From NCBI RefSeq assembly GCF_946184425.1, contig NZ_CAMHFP010000002.1:1-64000 (forward strand): 64,000 bases of DNA. The letters are read 5' to 3'. The DNA comes from an uncultured Methanobrevibacter sp. Its GTDB lineage: Archaea > Methanobacteriota > Methanobacteria > Methanobacteriales > Methanobacteriaceae. Both the position numbers and the translations under genes were made by a program. A model generated the notes under the pieces. That model worked only from the letters and a program-made list of their open reading frames with translations, was not told the origin of the DNA and did no database searches. Shown here piece after piece: positions 41,510 through 49,690 of the stretch (its first letter is position 1; each line of letters begins with the position of its first letter).

Positions 41510-42454
41510 TTAAAAGTCTTTTTCAATACTTTTGATTAGATTATAGATAATTCTATTTGTGCTTACATCAACATTATTTTTCTCGCCAAGCTCAATGACC
41601 TTACCATTCAATGAGTCAATTTCAGTTTTAATTTTTCTTTTGATATCCTGATGGGTTGAAGAGTAATGTTCATAAGTATCCGGAACCAGTTTGGAATAAA
41701 AAATATCCTTATATTCGTTTGAAGTGTTCCAAAGGGTGGAATAGCCTGATGCCTTGATTACTTCAAAGATTTCATCAATTATTTTATCCATTATTTCCAT
41801 CGAATATTCGCTTTCAGTCAGTTTTCCGTAATTCACATTCAAGATGGCACCTAATGGATTTAATGCACAGTTATAAATCATCTTTGCCCACAAATATCTG
41901 TCAACTTCGTTTGTAAGTTCACATTTTATTCCAGATGAGGTTATCATTGAAGCAATTTCTCTTAAACAACTTGGATTTTCGTGCTGTAGTGATCCAAGAA
42001 GGACAGGTTCTGTATATACTGTTATTTCACTGATGTATCTTTCATGTCTTTTAAATCCGGTAATCACGCGTGCTGAAAATACCTGATTTTTTGGAAAATA
42101 TCTGAGGTATAATGCATCGTTTCCAAATCCGTTTTGGAATATGATGATTTTGGCGTCATTCTTCAGGATGTTTCTGTGACTGTTTAGGTTATCTGCAATT
42201 TCTTCATTTGCGGTTGTTTTTGAAGCAATGAAAATATAATCAAATGTGTTTTCAGGAATGTCTGAGTATGATTCATAAACTGGCACATCCTTAATTTCAT
42301 AATGTTCAAATAGTCCACATCTCTTAATTCCGTTCTTTCTTATTGCCTTTGCTGTTTCTCCTCTTGCATATACAGATACTTCCGCTCCCTGTGATGCAAC
42401 TGATGTGAGTATTCCGATTCCTACACTTCCGGCGCCGATTAATAATATCTTCAT
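41510..42454 (-). CDS. panE: 2-dehydropantoate 2-reductase (ketopantoate reductase)
   Basis: The 314-residue protein opens MKILLIGAGSVGIGIL, the NADP-binding motif of PanE/ApbA. It has IFIASKTTANEE, an IIIFQNGFGND segment holding the catalytic-site Asn, and the C-terminal helix WAKMIYNCALNPLGAIL with the family's Lys and Asn. It reduces 2-dehydropantoate to pantoate with NADPH, feeding pantoate kinase (11501-12346). The start at ATG 42454 fits the glycine motif; a longer frame to 42499 only adds a hydrophobic non-homologous stretch. The gene is divergent from the GNAT/zinc-ribbon gene and shares a region with TTTAGGT-type boxes. Confidence 0.88.
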   Translation of the reverse strand: MKILLIGAGSVGIGILTSVASQGAEVSVYARGETAKAIRKNGIKRCGLFEHYEIKDVPVYESYSDIPENTFDYIFIASKTTANEEIADNLNSHRNILKNDAKIIIFQNGFGNDALYLRYFPKNQVFSARVITGFKRHERYISEITVYTEPVLLGSLQHENPSCLREIASMITSSGIKCELTNEVDRYLWAKMIYNCALNPLGAILNVNYGKLTESEYSMEIMDKIIDEIFEVIKASGYSTLWNTSNEYKDIFYSKLVPDTYEHYSSTHQDIKRKIKTEIDSLNGKVIELGEKNNVDVSTNRIIYNLIKSIEKDF

Positions 42455-42490
42455 AATATTAAATTTGTTTTTATAATAAATAAAAATAAT

Positions 42491-42506
42491 TTTAGGCATA
42501 TCAAAA
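42491..42506. promoter_or_regulatory. Weak TTTAGGT-type box
   Basis: TTTAGGCATATCAAAA matches the box at 61960 at 12 of 16 positions. It lies between the divergent panE and GNAT/zinc-ribbon genes. Alone it would not be convincing; it is listed because a better copy is 40 bases away. Confidence 0.25.
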
Positions 42507-42530
42507 ATTTAATCCTTTTTAAATTCTTTA

Positions 42531-42546
42531 TTTTGGTAAAACTAAA
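42531..42546. promoter_or_regulatory. TTTAGGT-type 16-nt palindrome box
   Basis: TTTTGGTAAAACTAAA matches TTTAGGTAAACCTAAA at 14 of 16 positions. A further partial copy, TTTTTTTAAACCTAAA at 42556-42571 (13 of 16, one good half site), abuts a TATA-like GATATATTC near 42575. Confidence 0.4.
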
Positions 42547-42641
42547 TTAATAATATTTTTTTAAACCTAAAAAAGATATATTCATAGATTAATTTAAATA
42601 TAATGATTTTCCTATATATTATTAATACATGGGGCATTATC

Positions 42642-44078
42642 ATGGATTATCTAATTCGAGAAAATAACATTCAAAAGGTTTATCTTACCGAAGATACTTT
42701 GGATGTAATGGAAATATTGAAAGAAAATTATGGTTATATTGTTGATTCAATGAAAATGGAGGAATTTTCCGTTAAGAATCCTACATGCAGTCTATTCAAG
42801 GAACTTGTTTATGAAACCAAAGTTGTAGGTTTCTGTTCTTATGACTATTCAAGGGAATTCATGACTTCTGCCCTGAACAATATTTATGTTTTGCCAAAGT
42901 TCAGAGGAAACGGATTATTTTTAGATGAATTAACTAAAACAATGAAAGAGCAGAACAAGCCCAGCATTATCGAACCTACTCGTTTGGTTGTGGAATTACT
43001 GGTTAAATATGGTTTTGCAAAAAAAATTACAGATAATATCGTTGCCAGCTCTTTTGAATTCATTGTGCCTGGTGAACATGTGCTCTCAAATGTGGAGTAT
43101 GATTCATCTGAAGAGCTATCCACTCATTTTTATGATTTAAACGCATGTGCAAGCATTCATTTCCTTGATTTGGATAAATCACATTTTGCATACAGCGCTC
43201 CATTGAACTATGACATAATCAATTATGATTGTCTCAACAAAAGAAAACAAATTGATGATGAGTATTTTGATGAAATTAGATGCCTCTTTACAAATCATCA
43301 TGAAAAACTTATCAATGCGGTGATTGAGCTTGAAGACAAACTTTCAGTCAAGTCATATACTCTTGAAGAGGTTATAGGTGATGAGAATAATCTTTCACCA
43401 TATATTGAATCATTGATAGATGACGCACATGTAACATACACTAATGCATTGGAAATTAAACAGCAGATTAAAGAGGAATATGAGGCTGGAATGATTTTAA
43501 ATGAGTCATTGTTAATCAGATTGGCTTATCTATTTGACAAACCGACTGAACCTACAATCAAATCTCACAGTGACACATGTCCGTACTGCGGCATGCCGAT
43601 TGATGACCATGACAAATTCTGCCATTTCTGCGGAATCAACCTGAATTACGACCCCGATGAAATGTTTGACAGTCTACTGGAAACTATCAAATCTTCTAAT
43701 GATGATTTCAAGGAGGACATAAGATATGTTTCCTACAAATTCCTGAAGCTTATAGATGAGGGGATAGATTTTAATTATGCTGTTTTCACAATTGAAAATA
43801 CCTATGACATTGACTGGCGGGTCTTGAAAAAGTTTCTTGAAGAAAACAATTACTTTGATGGTAAACTTACTGAAAACGGTTTTGAATTCATTTTAAATCA
43901 TCCTCTGAATTATTATGAGGAGTTTAATATGAGCAATGTAAATTACACTGATTTTGAAAGATATTTCTATGAACATGATGATTTGAGGGGAATAGATATC
44001 TGCCTTAATTATCTCAATCAATTCAAAGATGATGAGGACATTCTGGAGATAATATCTGAAATAAAAAATTACATATAA
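42642..44078 (+). CDS. GNAT-like acetyltransferase domain fused to a zinc ribbon
   Basis: The protein has about 478 residues. Residues 1-150 resemble a GNAT N-acetyltransferase: YVLPKFRGNGLFLDEL near residue 83 matches the acetyl-CoA loop (R/QxxGxG/A). A helical middle part follows. A zinc ribbon CPYCGMP...CHFCGINL lies at about 311-335, and the C-terminal part is helical. The substrate is unknown. The ATG at 42642 begins MDYLIREN; the longer frame adds an unlikely hydrophobic leader. Boxes of the TTTAGGT type lie upstream. This fusion is not one I recognise from a named family, so treat the function as open. Confidence 0.6.
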   Translation: MDYLIRENNIQKVYLTEDTLDVMEILKENYGYIVDSMKMEEFSVKNPTCSLFKELVYETKVVGFCSYDYSREFMTSALNNIYVLPKFRGNGLFLDELTKTMKEQNKPSIIEPTRLVVELLVKYGFAKKITDNIVASSFEFIVPGEHVLSNVEYDSSEELSTHFYDLNACASIHFLDLDKSHFAYSAPLNYDIINYDCLNKRKQIDDEYFDEIRCLFTNHHEKLINAVIELEDKLSVKSYTLEEVIGDENNLSPYIESLIDDAHVTYTNALEIKQQIKEEYEAGMILNESLLIRLAYLFDKPTEPTIKSHSDTCPYCGMPIDDHDKFCHFCGINLNYDPDEMFDSLLETIKSSNDDFKEDIRYVSYKFLKLIDEGIDFNYAVFTIENTYDIDWRVLKKFLEENNYFDGKLTENGFEFILNHPLNYYEEFNMSNVNYTDFERYFYEHDDLRGIDICLNYLNQFKDDEDILEIISEIKNYI

Positions 44079-44080
44079 AA

Positions 44081-44096
44081 TTTAGGTACACCAAAA
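44081..44096. promoter_or_regulatory. TTTAGGT-type 16-nt palindrome box
   Basis: TTTAGGTACACCAAAA matches TTTAGGTAAACCTAAA at 14 of 16 positions. It directly abuts the TATA-like TATAAAA at 44074-44080, so it covers the zone between TATA and transcription start, the classical place for an archaeal repressor. Confidence 0.5.
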
Positions 44097-44128
44097 AATT
44101 TTAATATTTGAAGAATATATTATATTAC

Positions 44129-44601
44129 ATGGACGATGATCATTTGCCGGTTTATGGTGTTGGACCTTATTTGATTATTCCGATGTTAGCAATAACGCTT
44201 TTATTCAGTTTTGCAATTAAAATACCTGTATTTAAAGTTGATTATTTGAATGCACCATTTTTAATTATTGGGGTAATATTCCTAGTTTTGGGAGTCATAT
44301 TCTGGATTTTATCTGTAGTCCGATCCAAAATTACCGAAAACATTTTGGAGAGTAATCTTATTACAACAGGAATCTATGCATATGTCCGACATCCAATATA
44401 TTCGGCATTTTTATTCGTTTCAACAGGTCGATTTTTATTTCAAATAATTTATACTTGTTTATTCTACCGATAATTTTCTGGGCTTTATTATCATTGGTAA
44501 TTATAAATACGGAAGAGAAATGGTTAATTGAGAAATTTGGTAATGAATATCGTGAATATTCACAAAGAGTATCAAGATTTATACCATTCTTAAGGATATG
44601 A
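44129..44601 (+). pseudogene. Isoprenylcysteine/phospholipid methyltransferase-family membrane protein, frameshifted
   Basis: The first part has two to three hydrophobic segments and the family motif TTGIYAYVRHPIYSAFL. The frame stops at about 44473, but another frame carries on with LYLLILPIIFWALLSLVI and EEKWLIEKFGNEYREYSQRV, the usual SAM-binding end of ICMT/PEMT-like enzymes, to TGA 44599-44601. Loss of one base, probably a T in the T-rich run near 44437, explains the break. Relatives methylate lipids or prenylated groups at membranes. A class I methyltransferase starts 4 bases later. The gene is inactive as read unless the base is a sequencing error. Confidence 0.75.
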
Positions 44602-44605
44602 TAAT

Positions 44606-45301
44606 ATGGGATTTTTTGACAATATGAGAAAACCAAAAGGAAAATTAGGAAACCTTCAATTAAAATCTATGAATAAAGAGCACACTCCCGTTTCCCTGTG
44701 GGGTTTGAAACATTTGGATATTCACTCCAATGATGTAATTCTTGATGTTGGATGTGGGGGAGGAATAAATATTAATAGAATGGCTGAAAAAGCGAAAAAG
44801 GTCTATGGTGTTGACTACAGCATTGAAAGTGTAAAGCTTTTCCGTGAAGTAAATAGGGTAAATATTGACAAAGATAAAGTAGAAATTCTTGAAGGTGATG
44901 TCCAGAATCTGCCTTTTGAAGACAATCGATTTGATATTGTAACAGCTTTTGAAACAGTATATTTTTGGCCTAATATTGTTGAATCATTTAAGGAAGTTAA
45001 AAGGGTTCTCAAACCAGGGGGAATATTTTTAATAGGCATGGAATCCAACGGTTCGGATAATATTATTATGAAATTGTCCGAAAAATTTATTGATATGGCG
45101 GTTTATAACGATAAAGAAATCAAGGAGTTCTTAAAATCTGCAGAATATTGTGATATTACTGTATATTTAAGAGATGGAAAGAATAAAAAGGAAATAATTA
45201 AAAAAATGGATGGAAGCATCACAAAAATAGATGATGATTACAATAATTTATCAATTTCAGATAAATTCGTTGAATGGATGACAATTGTGGCTCAAAAATA
45301 A
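44606..45301 (+). CDS. Class I SAM-dependent methyltransferase (UbiE-like)
   Basis: The 231-residue protein has motif I VILDVGCGGGININ (about residues 45-58), the acidic loop YGVDYS, motif II LPFEDNRFDIVTAFETVYFW, and the post-motif RVLKPGGIFLIG. These define the methyltransferase 11 type. An N-terminal MGFFDNMRKPKGKLGNL helix caps the domain. The acceptor is unknown. It follows the broken membrane methyltransferase by 4 bases, with AGGAT/TGATAA as ribosome site, so the two formed an operon. Its end abuts the opposing nuclease gene without a gap. Confidence 0.85.
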   Translation: MGFFDNMRKPKGKLGNLQLKSMNKEHTPVSLWGLKHLDIHSNDVILDVGCGGGININRMAEKAKKVYGVDYSIESVKLFREVNRVNIDKDKVEILEGDVQNLPFEDNRFDIVTAFETVYFWPNIVESFKEVKRVLKPGGIFLIGMESNGSDNIIMKLSEKFIDMAVYNDKEIKEFLKSAEYCDITVYLRDGKNKKEIIKKMDGSITKIDDDYNNLSISDKFVEWMTIVAQK

Positions 45302-46006
45302 TCATCCATCACAAATATCCTTGTATGTGCAGAATTTGCATAGAAATTGTCTGTGGGCTGGAAAAATGCCCTTATTTATTTTGGCTCTGACTTTATGAAG
45401 TGTATCAACAGCTTCATCAATTTCAGTCTGATTCAGATATTTTCGTTTGTTGTCTTCATTGCATACATCTAATAATCTTAATTTACCGTTTTTTGTAAAA
45501 AAGACTCCAACACTTGACACTTCACGATTATAAACGTTTTCAACCAATAGTTTATAATAGCATAATTCAAGGCGGTATTTTGAAAATGAACTTGATTTGC
45601 TTGTTTTATAATCAATCACGACTAAATCTCCATTTTCATCCTCCAGTATTATGTCGCATATTCCAGAAAATCTGTTTTTCTCATCAAGTAAATATTCCTC
45701 ATTTGAGAATAGTTTATAGTTTTCCTCAACAAAAACTTCATCAAAAAATGATCCTAGATTGTCTATGTGTGAAGTCAGGTCATATCCTATGTCCAAATCA
45801 TATGCTATCTTCAAAAGTTCATTTGTAGTGTCAACGTCCTCAATGTTGTCCCCAAACTTTTCTGTAAACTTTTCAGCAATCAAATGGACATAGCTTCCAA
45901 GAGCCATATACTTGTTTTGTGGAACTTCAATTTCATCGATATACTGAAATTTGAATTCCAGTGGACACTTGAGATAGGAATTAACCTTTGATTTTGATAA
46001 TTTCAT
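45302..46006 (-). CDS. RecB/Cas4-like PD-(D/E)XK exonuclease
   Basis: The 234-residue protein has the Cas4/AddB-type layout. It starts SKSKVNSYLKCPLEFKF with Cys14, then ALGSYVHLIAE, the nuclease core GICDIILEDENGDLVVIDYKT with D and DxK, the QxxxY-like helix LELCYYKLL, and the terminal cluster C223-x2-C226-x5-C232. The four cysteines probably hold a [4Fe-4S] cluster. Related enzymes resect DNA ends. No CRISPR array or other cas gene is in the window, so a stand-alone repair role is likelier than CRISPR adaptation. Confidence 0.8.
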   Translation of the reverse strand: MKLSKSKVNSYLKCPLEFKFQYIDEIEVPQNKYMALGSYVHLIAEKFTEKFGDNIEDVDTTNELLKIAYDLDIGYDLTSHIDNLGSFFDEVFVEENYKLFSNEEYLLDEKNRFSGICDIILEDENGDLVVIDYKTSKSSSFSKYRLELCYYKLLVENVYNREVSSVGVFFTKNGKLRLLDVCNEDNKRKYLNQTEIDEAVDTLHKVRAKINKGIFPAHRQFLCKFCTYKDICDG

Positions 46007-46062
46007 GATATAATCTCTTAAAAAATAGATTTTGAGGATTGTTAAACCCTCGAATTAAAATT

Positions 46063-46608
46063 TTACCATCTGCTAATTTTGCCGTCACTTGAAGATGCAC
46101 TCATTGTATCAATAATGTTTTTACATGTGTTTATGAAGCTTTCACTGTTTTCATAAGTAATGTTGTCTCCACTAATTTTGAAATTTTGGCCGTCTTTAGC
46201 AAAGTAGATATCTGTATTATAACTGGATTCACTTTCTTGATATAGGAAGTATGCAGGAACACCGTTTTGGTCAATTTTCTGATTTGAAGTGTAGGAACCC
46301 TGACTGATTAAACTGTTGGCTGTATCAGAAACATTTTGTGAACTGTCAAGCTGTTCGACTAAAATAGTCATGTTACTGTTGCTGTTAACCAGATTAACCG
46401 CAGTATTATTTATTTTAGATTCTTTAAAATTAGATATTTTAGCAAAATTACCTGCACCGACAGTAATTCCATCACCATTGTTGTCATTTGTATTATTAGT
46501 GGTATTGTCGTTTGTATTAAGAATATTTAAACCGTTTGCAGCCACATTAATGCCCACATAAATAACTATTAAAATGATAAGTAAGGCATAAAGTTTTTTC
46601 ATTTCCAT
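46063..46608 (-). CDS. Secreted or membrane-anchored protein of unknown function
   Basis: The 181-residue product has an N-terminal signal anchor (KLYALLIILIVIYVGINVAA), an Asn/Thr/Asp-rich linker and an alpha/beta domain with MTILVEQLDSSQNV and IYFAKDGQNFKISG strands. It resembles small PsbP-like or DUF-type extracytoplasmic domains seen in Methanobacteriales, but I cannot name the family. AAAGGTGAAGAT precedes the start. The domain plan is similar to that of the secreted protein at 62732-63334. Confidence 0.6.
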   Translation of the reverse strand: MEMKKLYALLIILIVIYVGINVAANGLNILNTNDNTTNNTNDNNGDGITVGAGNFAKISNFKESKINNTAVNLVNSNSNMTILVEQLDSSQNVSDTANSLISQGSYTSNQKIDQNGVPAYFLYQESESSYNTDIYFAKDGQNFKISGDNITYENSESFINTCKNIIDTMSASSSDGKISRW

Positions 46609-46753
46609 ATCTTCACCTTTATAATACTTATGAATTTTAACTTATATAAAATTAATTTAAGGATTTTTAAATAATATTTATATATATATTTTTCAATAAA
46701 ATATAATTATTAATTTCTTATTTTGAAAATTAATAACAATCGGAGATAAAAAA

Positions 46754-47296
46754 ATGAAAATTGTAGCACTTCAAGCTAGTCCACGTAAAGGTGGAAACTG
46801 TGACGTATTGATGGATGAAATGATAAAAGGAATTGAGGAAAACGGTGGAGAAGTAGTCAAATATTACTTGGAAAAGGAAGAAATTGCACCATGTAAAGCA
46901 TGCATGTACTGTGCTGAAAACCCTGAATGTGTGCGTGCAGATGACGGTAACAAAATATTGGATGAATTAGTTGCTGCTGATGGTGTAATATTTGCAACTC
47001 CAATCTATTATGGACAAATGACTGCTCAAGGAAAATTGATTATTGACCGTTTCTACAGTATTGGCCAAAACCCAGATAAAAGCCTATCCGGTAAGGCAGC
47101 ATTAATCTTTACTGAAAACCAACCTGAAGGAACCTATAAAGAATATATTGAACTTACCAAATTCTCACCATTCACATTCATGGGCTATGATGTAATAGGT
47201 CATGTGGATGCGGGTAGTGCGGGTCCTGCAGGAATCGTTGCTGAAGAGCAAGAAGACAAATTGAAAGAAGCTTACGAATTAGGTTTAAAATTCTAA
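46754..47296 (+). CDS. Iron-sulfur flavoprotein (Isf-like), second copy
   Basis: The 180-residue paralogue of the protein at 10930-11475 has the same FMN loop (ASPRKGGNCD) and the same cluster spacing C47-x2-C50-x2-C53-x5-C59, here CKACMYCAENPEC. TPIYYGQMTAQGK repeats the second flavin contact. Expected to bind FMN and a [4Fe-4S] cluster and to relay electrons, possibly to O2 or H2O2 in defence. CGGAGAT 7 bases upstream gives the start. It is separated from the hydrolase downstream by about 80 bases with its own TATA-like element, so it is likely its own unit. Confidence 0.85.
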   Translation: MKIVALQASPRKGGNCDVLMDEMIKGIEENGGEVVKYYLEKEEIAPCKACMYCAENPECVRADDGNKILDELVAADGVIFATPIYYGQMTAQGKLIIDRFYSIGQNPDKSLSGKAALIFTENQPEGTYKEYIELTKFSPFTFMGYDVIGHVDAGSAGPAGIVAEEQEDKLKEAYELGLKF

Positions 47297-47383
47297 ACCT
47301 ACATTATTTTTTTTAACAAATTTTACTGTTGTAAACCGCAACATTTATATATTTTACATTTTAATTTATATTCAGTGATAAAT

Positions 47384-48358
47384 ATGGAATGTGAAAAACT
47401 AGTTTTAACTAATGACTGGGATAAGGTATTTCCAAAATCAGACAAAGTAAATCATGAAAAAGTAACTTTCATAAATCGTTATGGAATAACATTAGCAGCA
47501 GATTTATACAAACCCTTGGATTTTGATGGTAAATTGCCTGCAATTGCAATATGTGGTCCGTTTGGCGCAGTTAAAGAACAGTCTTCCGGTTTGTATGCTC
47601 AAAAATTAGCTGAAATGGGATTTTTAACAATAGCTTTTGACCCTTCATTTACAGGCGAAAGTGGCGGACAGCCACGTTTCATGGCATCACCGGATATTAA
47701 CACTGAAGATTTTCAGGCTGCTGTTGACTTTCTGGTAACAAATGATGAAGTTGATGCAGATAGAATTGGAATCCTTGGAATATGTGGATGGGGAGGCATG
47801 GCTTTAAATGCCGCCAGTTTGGATACTCGTATAAAAGCAACTGTAACTTCTACAATGTATAATATGACTCGTATCAATGCAAAAGGATACTTTGATGAAG
47901 CAGACAGCCCTGATGCAAGATATGAAATGAAAGTTGCTCTTAACAACCAAAGAACTGAAGACTACAAAAATGGAAAATATGCAATGGGTGGAGGAGTAGT
48001 CGATCCACTTCCGGATGATGCACCTTTCTTTGTAAAAGACTATTATGATTACTACAAAACTGAAAGAGGGTATCATAAACGTTCACTTAACTCCAACGAT
48101 GGTTGGACAGCTATTGGAACAATGTCATTCATATCCCAGCCAATTATAGCATATTCAGATGAAATCCGTTCTGCAGTTCTGATAATACATGGTGACAAGG
48201 CTCATTCATGTTATTTCTCAAAGGATGAATTTGAAAAATTGAACGGAGACAATAAGGAATTAATGATAATTCCTGATGCAGTTCACACAGACCTGTATGA
48301 TGATTTGGATATAATTCCATTTGAAAAAATTGCAGATTTCTTCAATGAAAATCTGTAA
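47384..48358 (+). CDS. Alpha/beta hydrolase of the dienelactone hydrolase-like group
   Basis: The 324-residue hydrolase has an oxyanion-side segment ICGPFGAVKEQSSG, a nucleophile elbow ILGICGWGGMAL in which Cys replaces the usual Ser, a downstream acid in HGDKAHSC, and the catalytic His in DAVHTDLYDD. A Cys nucleophile is typical of dienelactone hydrolase-type members; many bacterial relatives are annotated only as alpha/beta hydrolases. The substrate is unknown. GTGAT just before ATG 47384 fixes the start, and TTATATATT at about 47343-47351 is a good TATA for a short leader. Confidence 0.75.
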   Translation: MECEKLVLTNDWDKVFPKSDKVNHEKVTFINRYGITLAADLYKPLDFDGKLPAIAICGPFGAVKEQSSGLYAQKLAEMGFLTIAFDPSFTGESGGQPRFMASPDINTEDFQAAVDFLVTNDEVDADRIGILGICGWGGMALNAASLDTRIKATVTSTMYNMTRINAKGYFDEADSPDARYEMKVALNNQRTEDYKNGKYAMGGGVVDPLPDDAPFFVKDYYDYYKTERGYHKRSLNSNDGWTAIGTMSFISQPIIAYSDEIRSAVLIIHGDKAHSCYFSKDEFEKLNGDNKELMIIPDAVHTDLYDDLDIIPFEKIADFFNENL

Positions 48359-48552
48359 TTTGTATCTATTTGAATTTTTTTAAAATATTTTCAACTATTT
48401 TTTTTTAATTTTATCTGACTTTTTTTTTTGACATATTGTGAAAATTTCATAGGATTAACTTAAGTTTGATACTAAATATTATAAATCAGTAAATGTAAAA
48501 TATATTTTATTTGACTGTTATTTTAATTTGAATATTTAAAGGAGATAATTTT

Positions 48553-48769
48553 ATGTCTTTTCGTGTAGAAAAAAATTGTATCTGCTGCGGTGATTGTGCA
48601 AGCATGTGATTTGAATTTAATAACAGTTTATGATGACCATATTGAAATGGATATTGAAAAGTGCCAGCATTGTTCAAAATGTGTTTCTGCATGCAAGAAT
48701 AATGCATTTACAAAAACCGTCATATTAAAGCATTTTTTATACTTGTTCAAACGTAAAAGTGGATTATGA
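48553..48769 (+). pseudogene. 2[4Fe-4S] ferredoxin broken by a 2-base deletion
   Basis: A strong AAAGGAGAT site precedes the ATG. The frame reads MSFRVEKNCICCGDCAS and then hits TGA after ATG. Shifting frame restores ACDLNLITVYDDHIEMDIE and the second cluster CQHCSKCVSACKNNAF to TGA 48767-48769. The first cluster C-x2-C-x2-C-x3-C is exactly rebuilt if GCAAGCATGT was once GCAAGCGCATGT, so loss of one GC dinucleotide is the simplest cause. An intact ferredoxin lies 200 bases downstream. The gene is too short and broken to be called by frame length alone. Confidence 0.75.
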
Positions 48770-48964
48770 CTTTCTTAGTTCTCACATCAATAATGAGTGT
48801 TATTTTAATATAAATCACTTTTTGTATAATGCATCAAGCTTTAAAATTTCATCATGTTTTTTATATAATTTTTTACAAATTAATTATTAATGATATGTGT
48901 TGCTTCTCAAATTCGATGAAGTTCTAACACTTCGAACTAGTTATCATATAAGGGAGTAATTGAC
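48770..48964. promoter_or_regulatory. Gap upstream of the intact ferredoxin
   Basis: No gene is seen in this 195-base gap. TATCATATAAGGGAG near 48941-48955 contains a TATA-like element and the ribosome site GGGAG. GTTC...GAAC half-palindromes near 48915-48935 are too short to call an operator. Confidence 0.3.
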
Positions 48965-49201
48965 ATGGGTTTAGGGTCATTTTTCAAAAGAAACAAAAAA
49001 CAAAAGGAAGAGATAGAAGAGGAATCACACATTGACATCAACATTGATGAGTGTGATGGCTGTGAAAAATGCATTATTGCCTGTCCCAACAATGTTTTGG
49101 TATTGGTGGATGAGAAGTCCTCTGTAAACAATTCATTTGGATGCAAACGATGTAAGGTATGCATGGCAATCTGTCCGAATGAATGTATAAATGTAAACTG
49201 A
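48965..49201 (+). CDS. 2[4Fe-4S] ferredoxin
   Basis: The 78-residue protein has two full cluster motifs, CDGCEKCIIACP and CKRCKVCMAICP, each C-x2-C-x2-C-x3-C-P, with internal cysteines set to bind two [4Fe-4S] clusters as a low-potential electron carrier. A charged N-terminal extension (FFKRNKKQKEEIEEE) precedes the domain, which is unusual for minimal ferredoxins. GGGAG upstream gives the start. It follows a broken ferredoxin and precedes a Nudix gene; its redox partners cannot be told from the context. Confidence 0.88.
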   Translation: MGLGSFFKRNKKQKEEIEEESHIDINIDECDGCEKCIIACPNNVLVLVDEKSSVNNSFGCKRCKVCMAICPNECINVN

Positions 49202-49261
49202 AAAAAATTTATTATATGAATTTTACAAATATTAATTAAGAGTTACTGGAAACGTGTTATT

Positions 49262-49681
49262 ATGAATGATTTATGGGGATTAACAGTGCGCGGAATATGT
49301 GAAGTGAACGGTAAAATTCTGCTTTTAAAGGTAAGGTCCAAATCTAGCCATGATGCAAACAGATGGGAAATTCCCGGAGGCAAAGTAAAGAAATGTGAAT
49401 TTTTTGACGATGCTCTCAGAAGGGAATTTTTGGAGGAAACCGGACTTACTATAACTATAGAATCCCTTTATAATGTTATTCAAAATAATTATACAGCCTG
49501 TAAAACCAAAGAAGAGGTCAAATCAATACAGTTAATAATGAAAGTAACATCAGATAGTGATGAGGTTACAATAAGTGAAGAGCATGATGGCTTTAAATGG
49601 TTTACCCGCGATGAAGTTGATCAGTTGATTGAAAAAGATTTGCTTACAAGAGCTGCAATGAATTCATTTAAAAGGAATTAG
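49262..49681 (+). CDS. Nudix hydrolase
   Basis: The 139-residue protein contains a complete Nudix box, GGKVKKCEFFDDALRREF followed by LEETGL (G-x5-E-x7-REUxEExGU), preceded by RWEIPGG. Nudix enzymes hydrolyse nucleoside diphosphates linked to another group, such as oxidised dNTPs, ADP-ribose or sugar nucleotides; the substrate is not predictable here. ATGs inside do not fit better than 49262. The acyltransferase starts 10 bases after its stop, so the two probably share a transcript. Confidence 0.88.
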   Translation: MNDLWGLTVRGICEVNGKILLLKVRSKSSHDANRWEIPGGKVKKCEFFDDALRREFLEETGLTITIESLYNVIQNNYTACKTKEEVKSIQLIMKVTSDSDEVTISEEHDGFKWFTRDEVDQLIEKDLLTRAAMNSFKRN

Positions 49682-49690
49682 TCAGGTAAT

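Noticed and set aside
45302..46006. Cas4 as part of a CRISPR system
   Set aside because: No repeats, spacers or other cas genes are visible; a stand-alone RecB/Cas4-like nuclease is enough.
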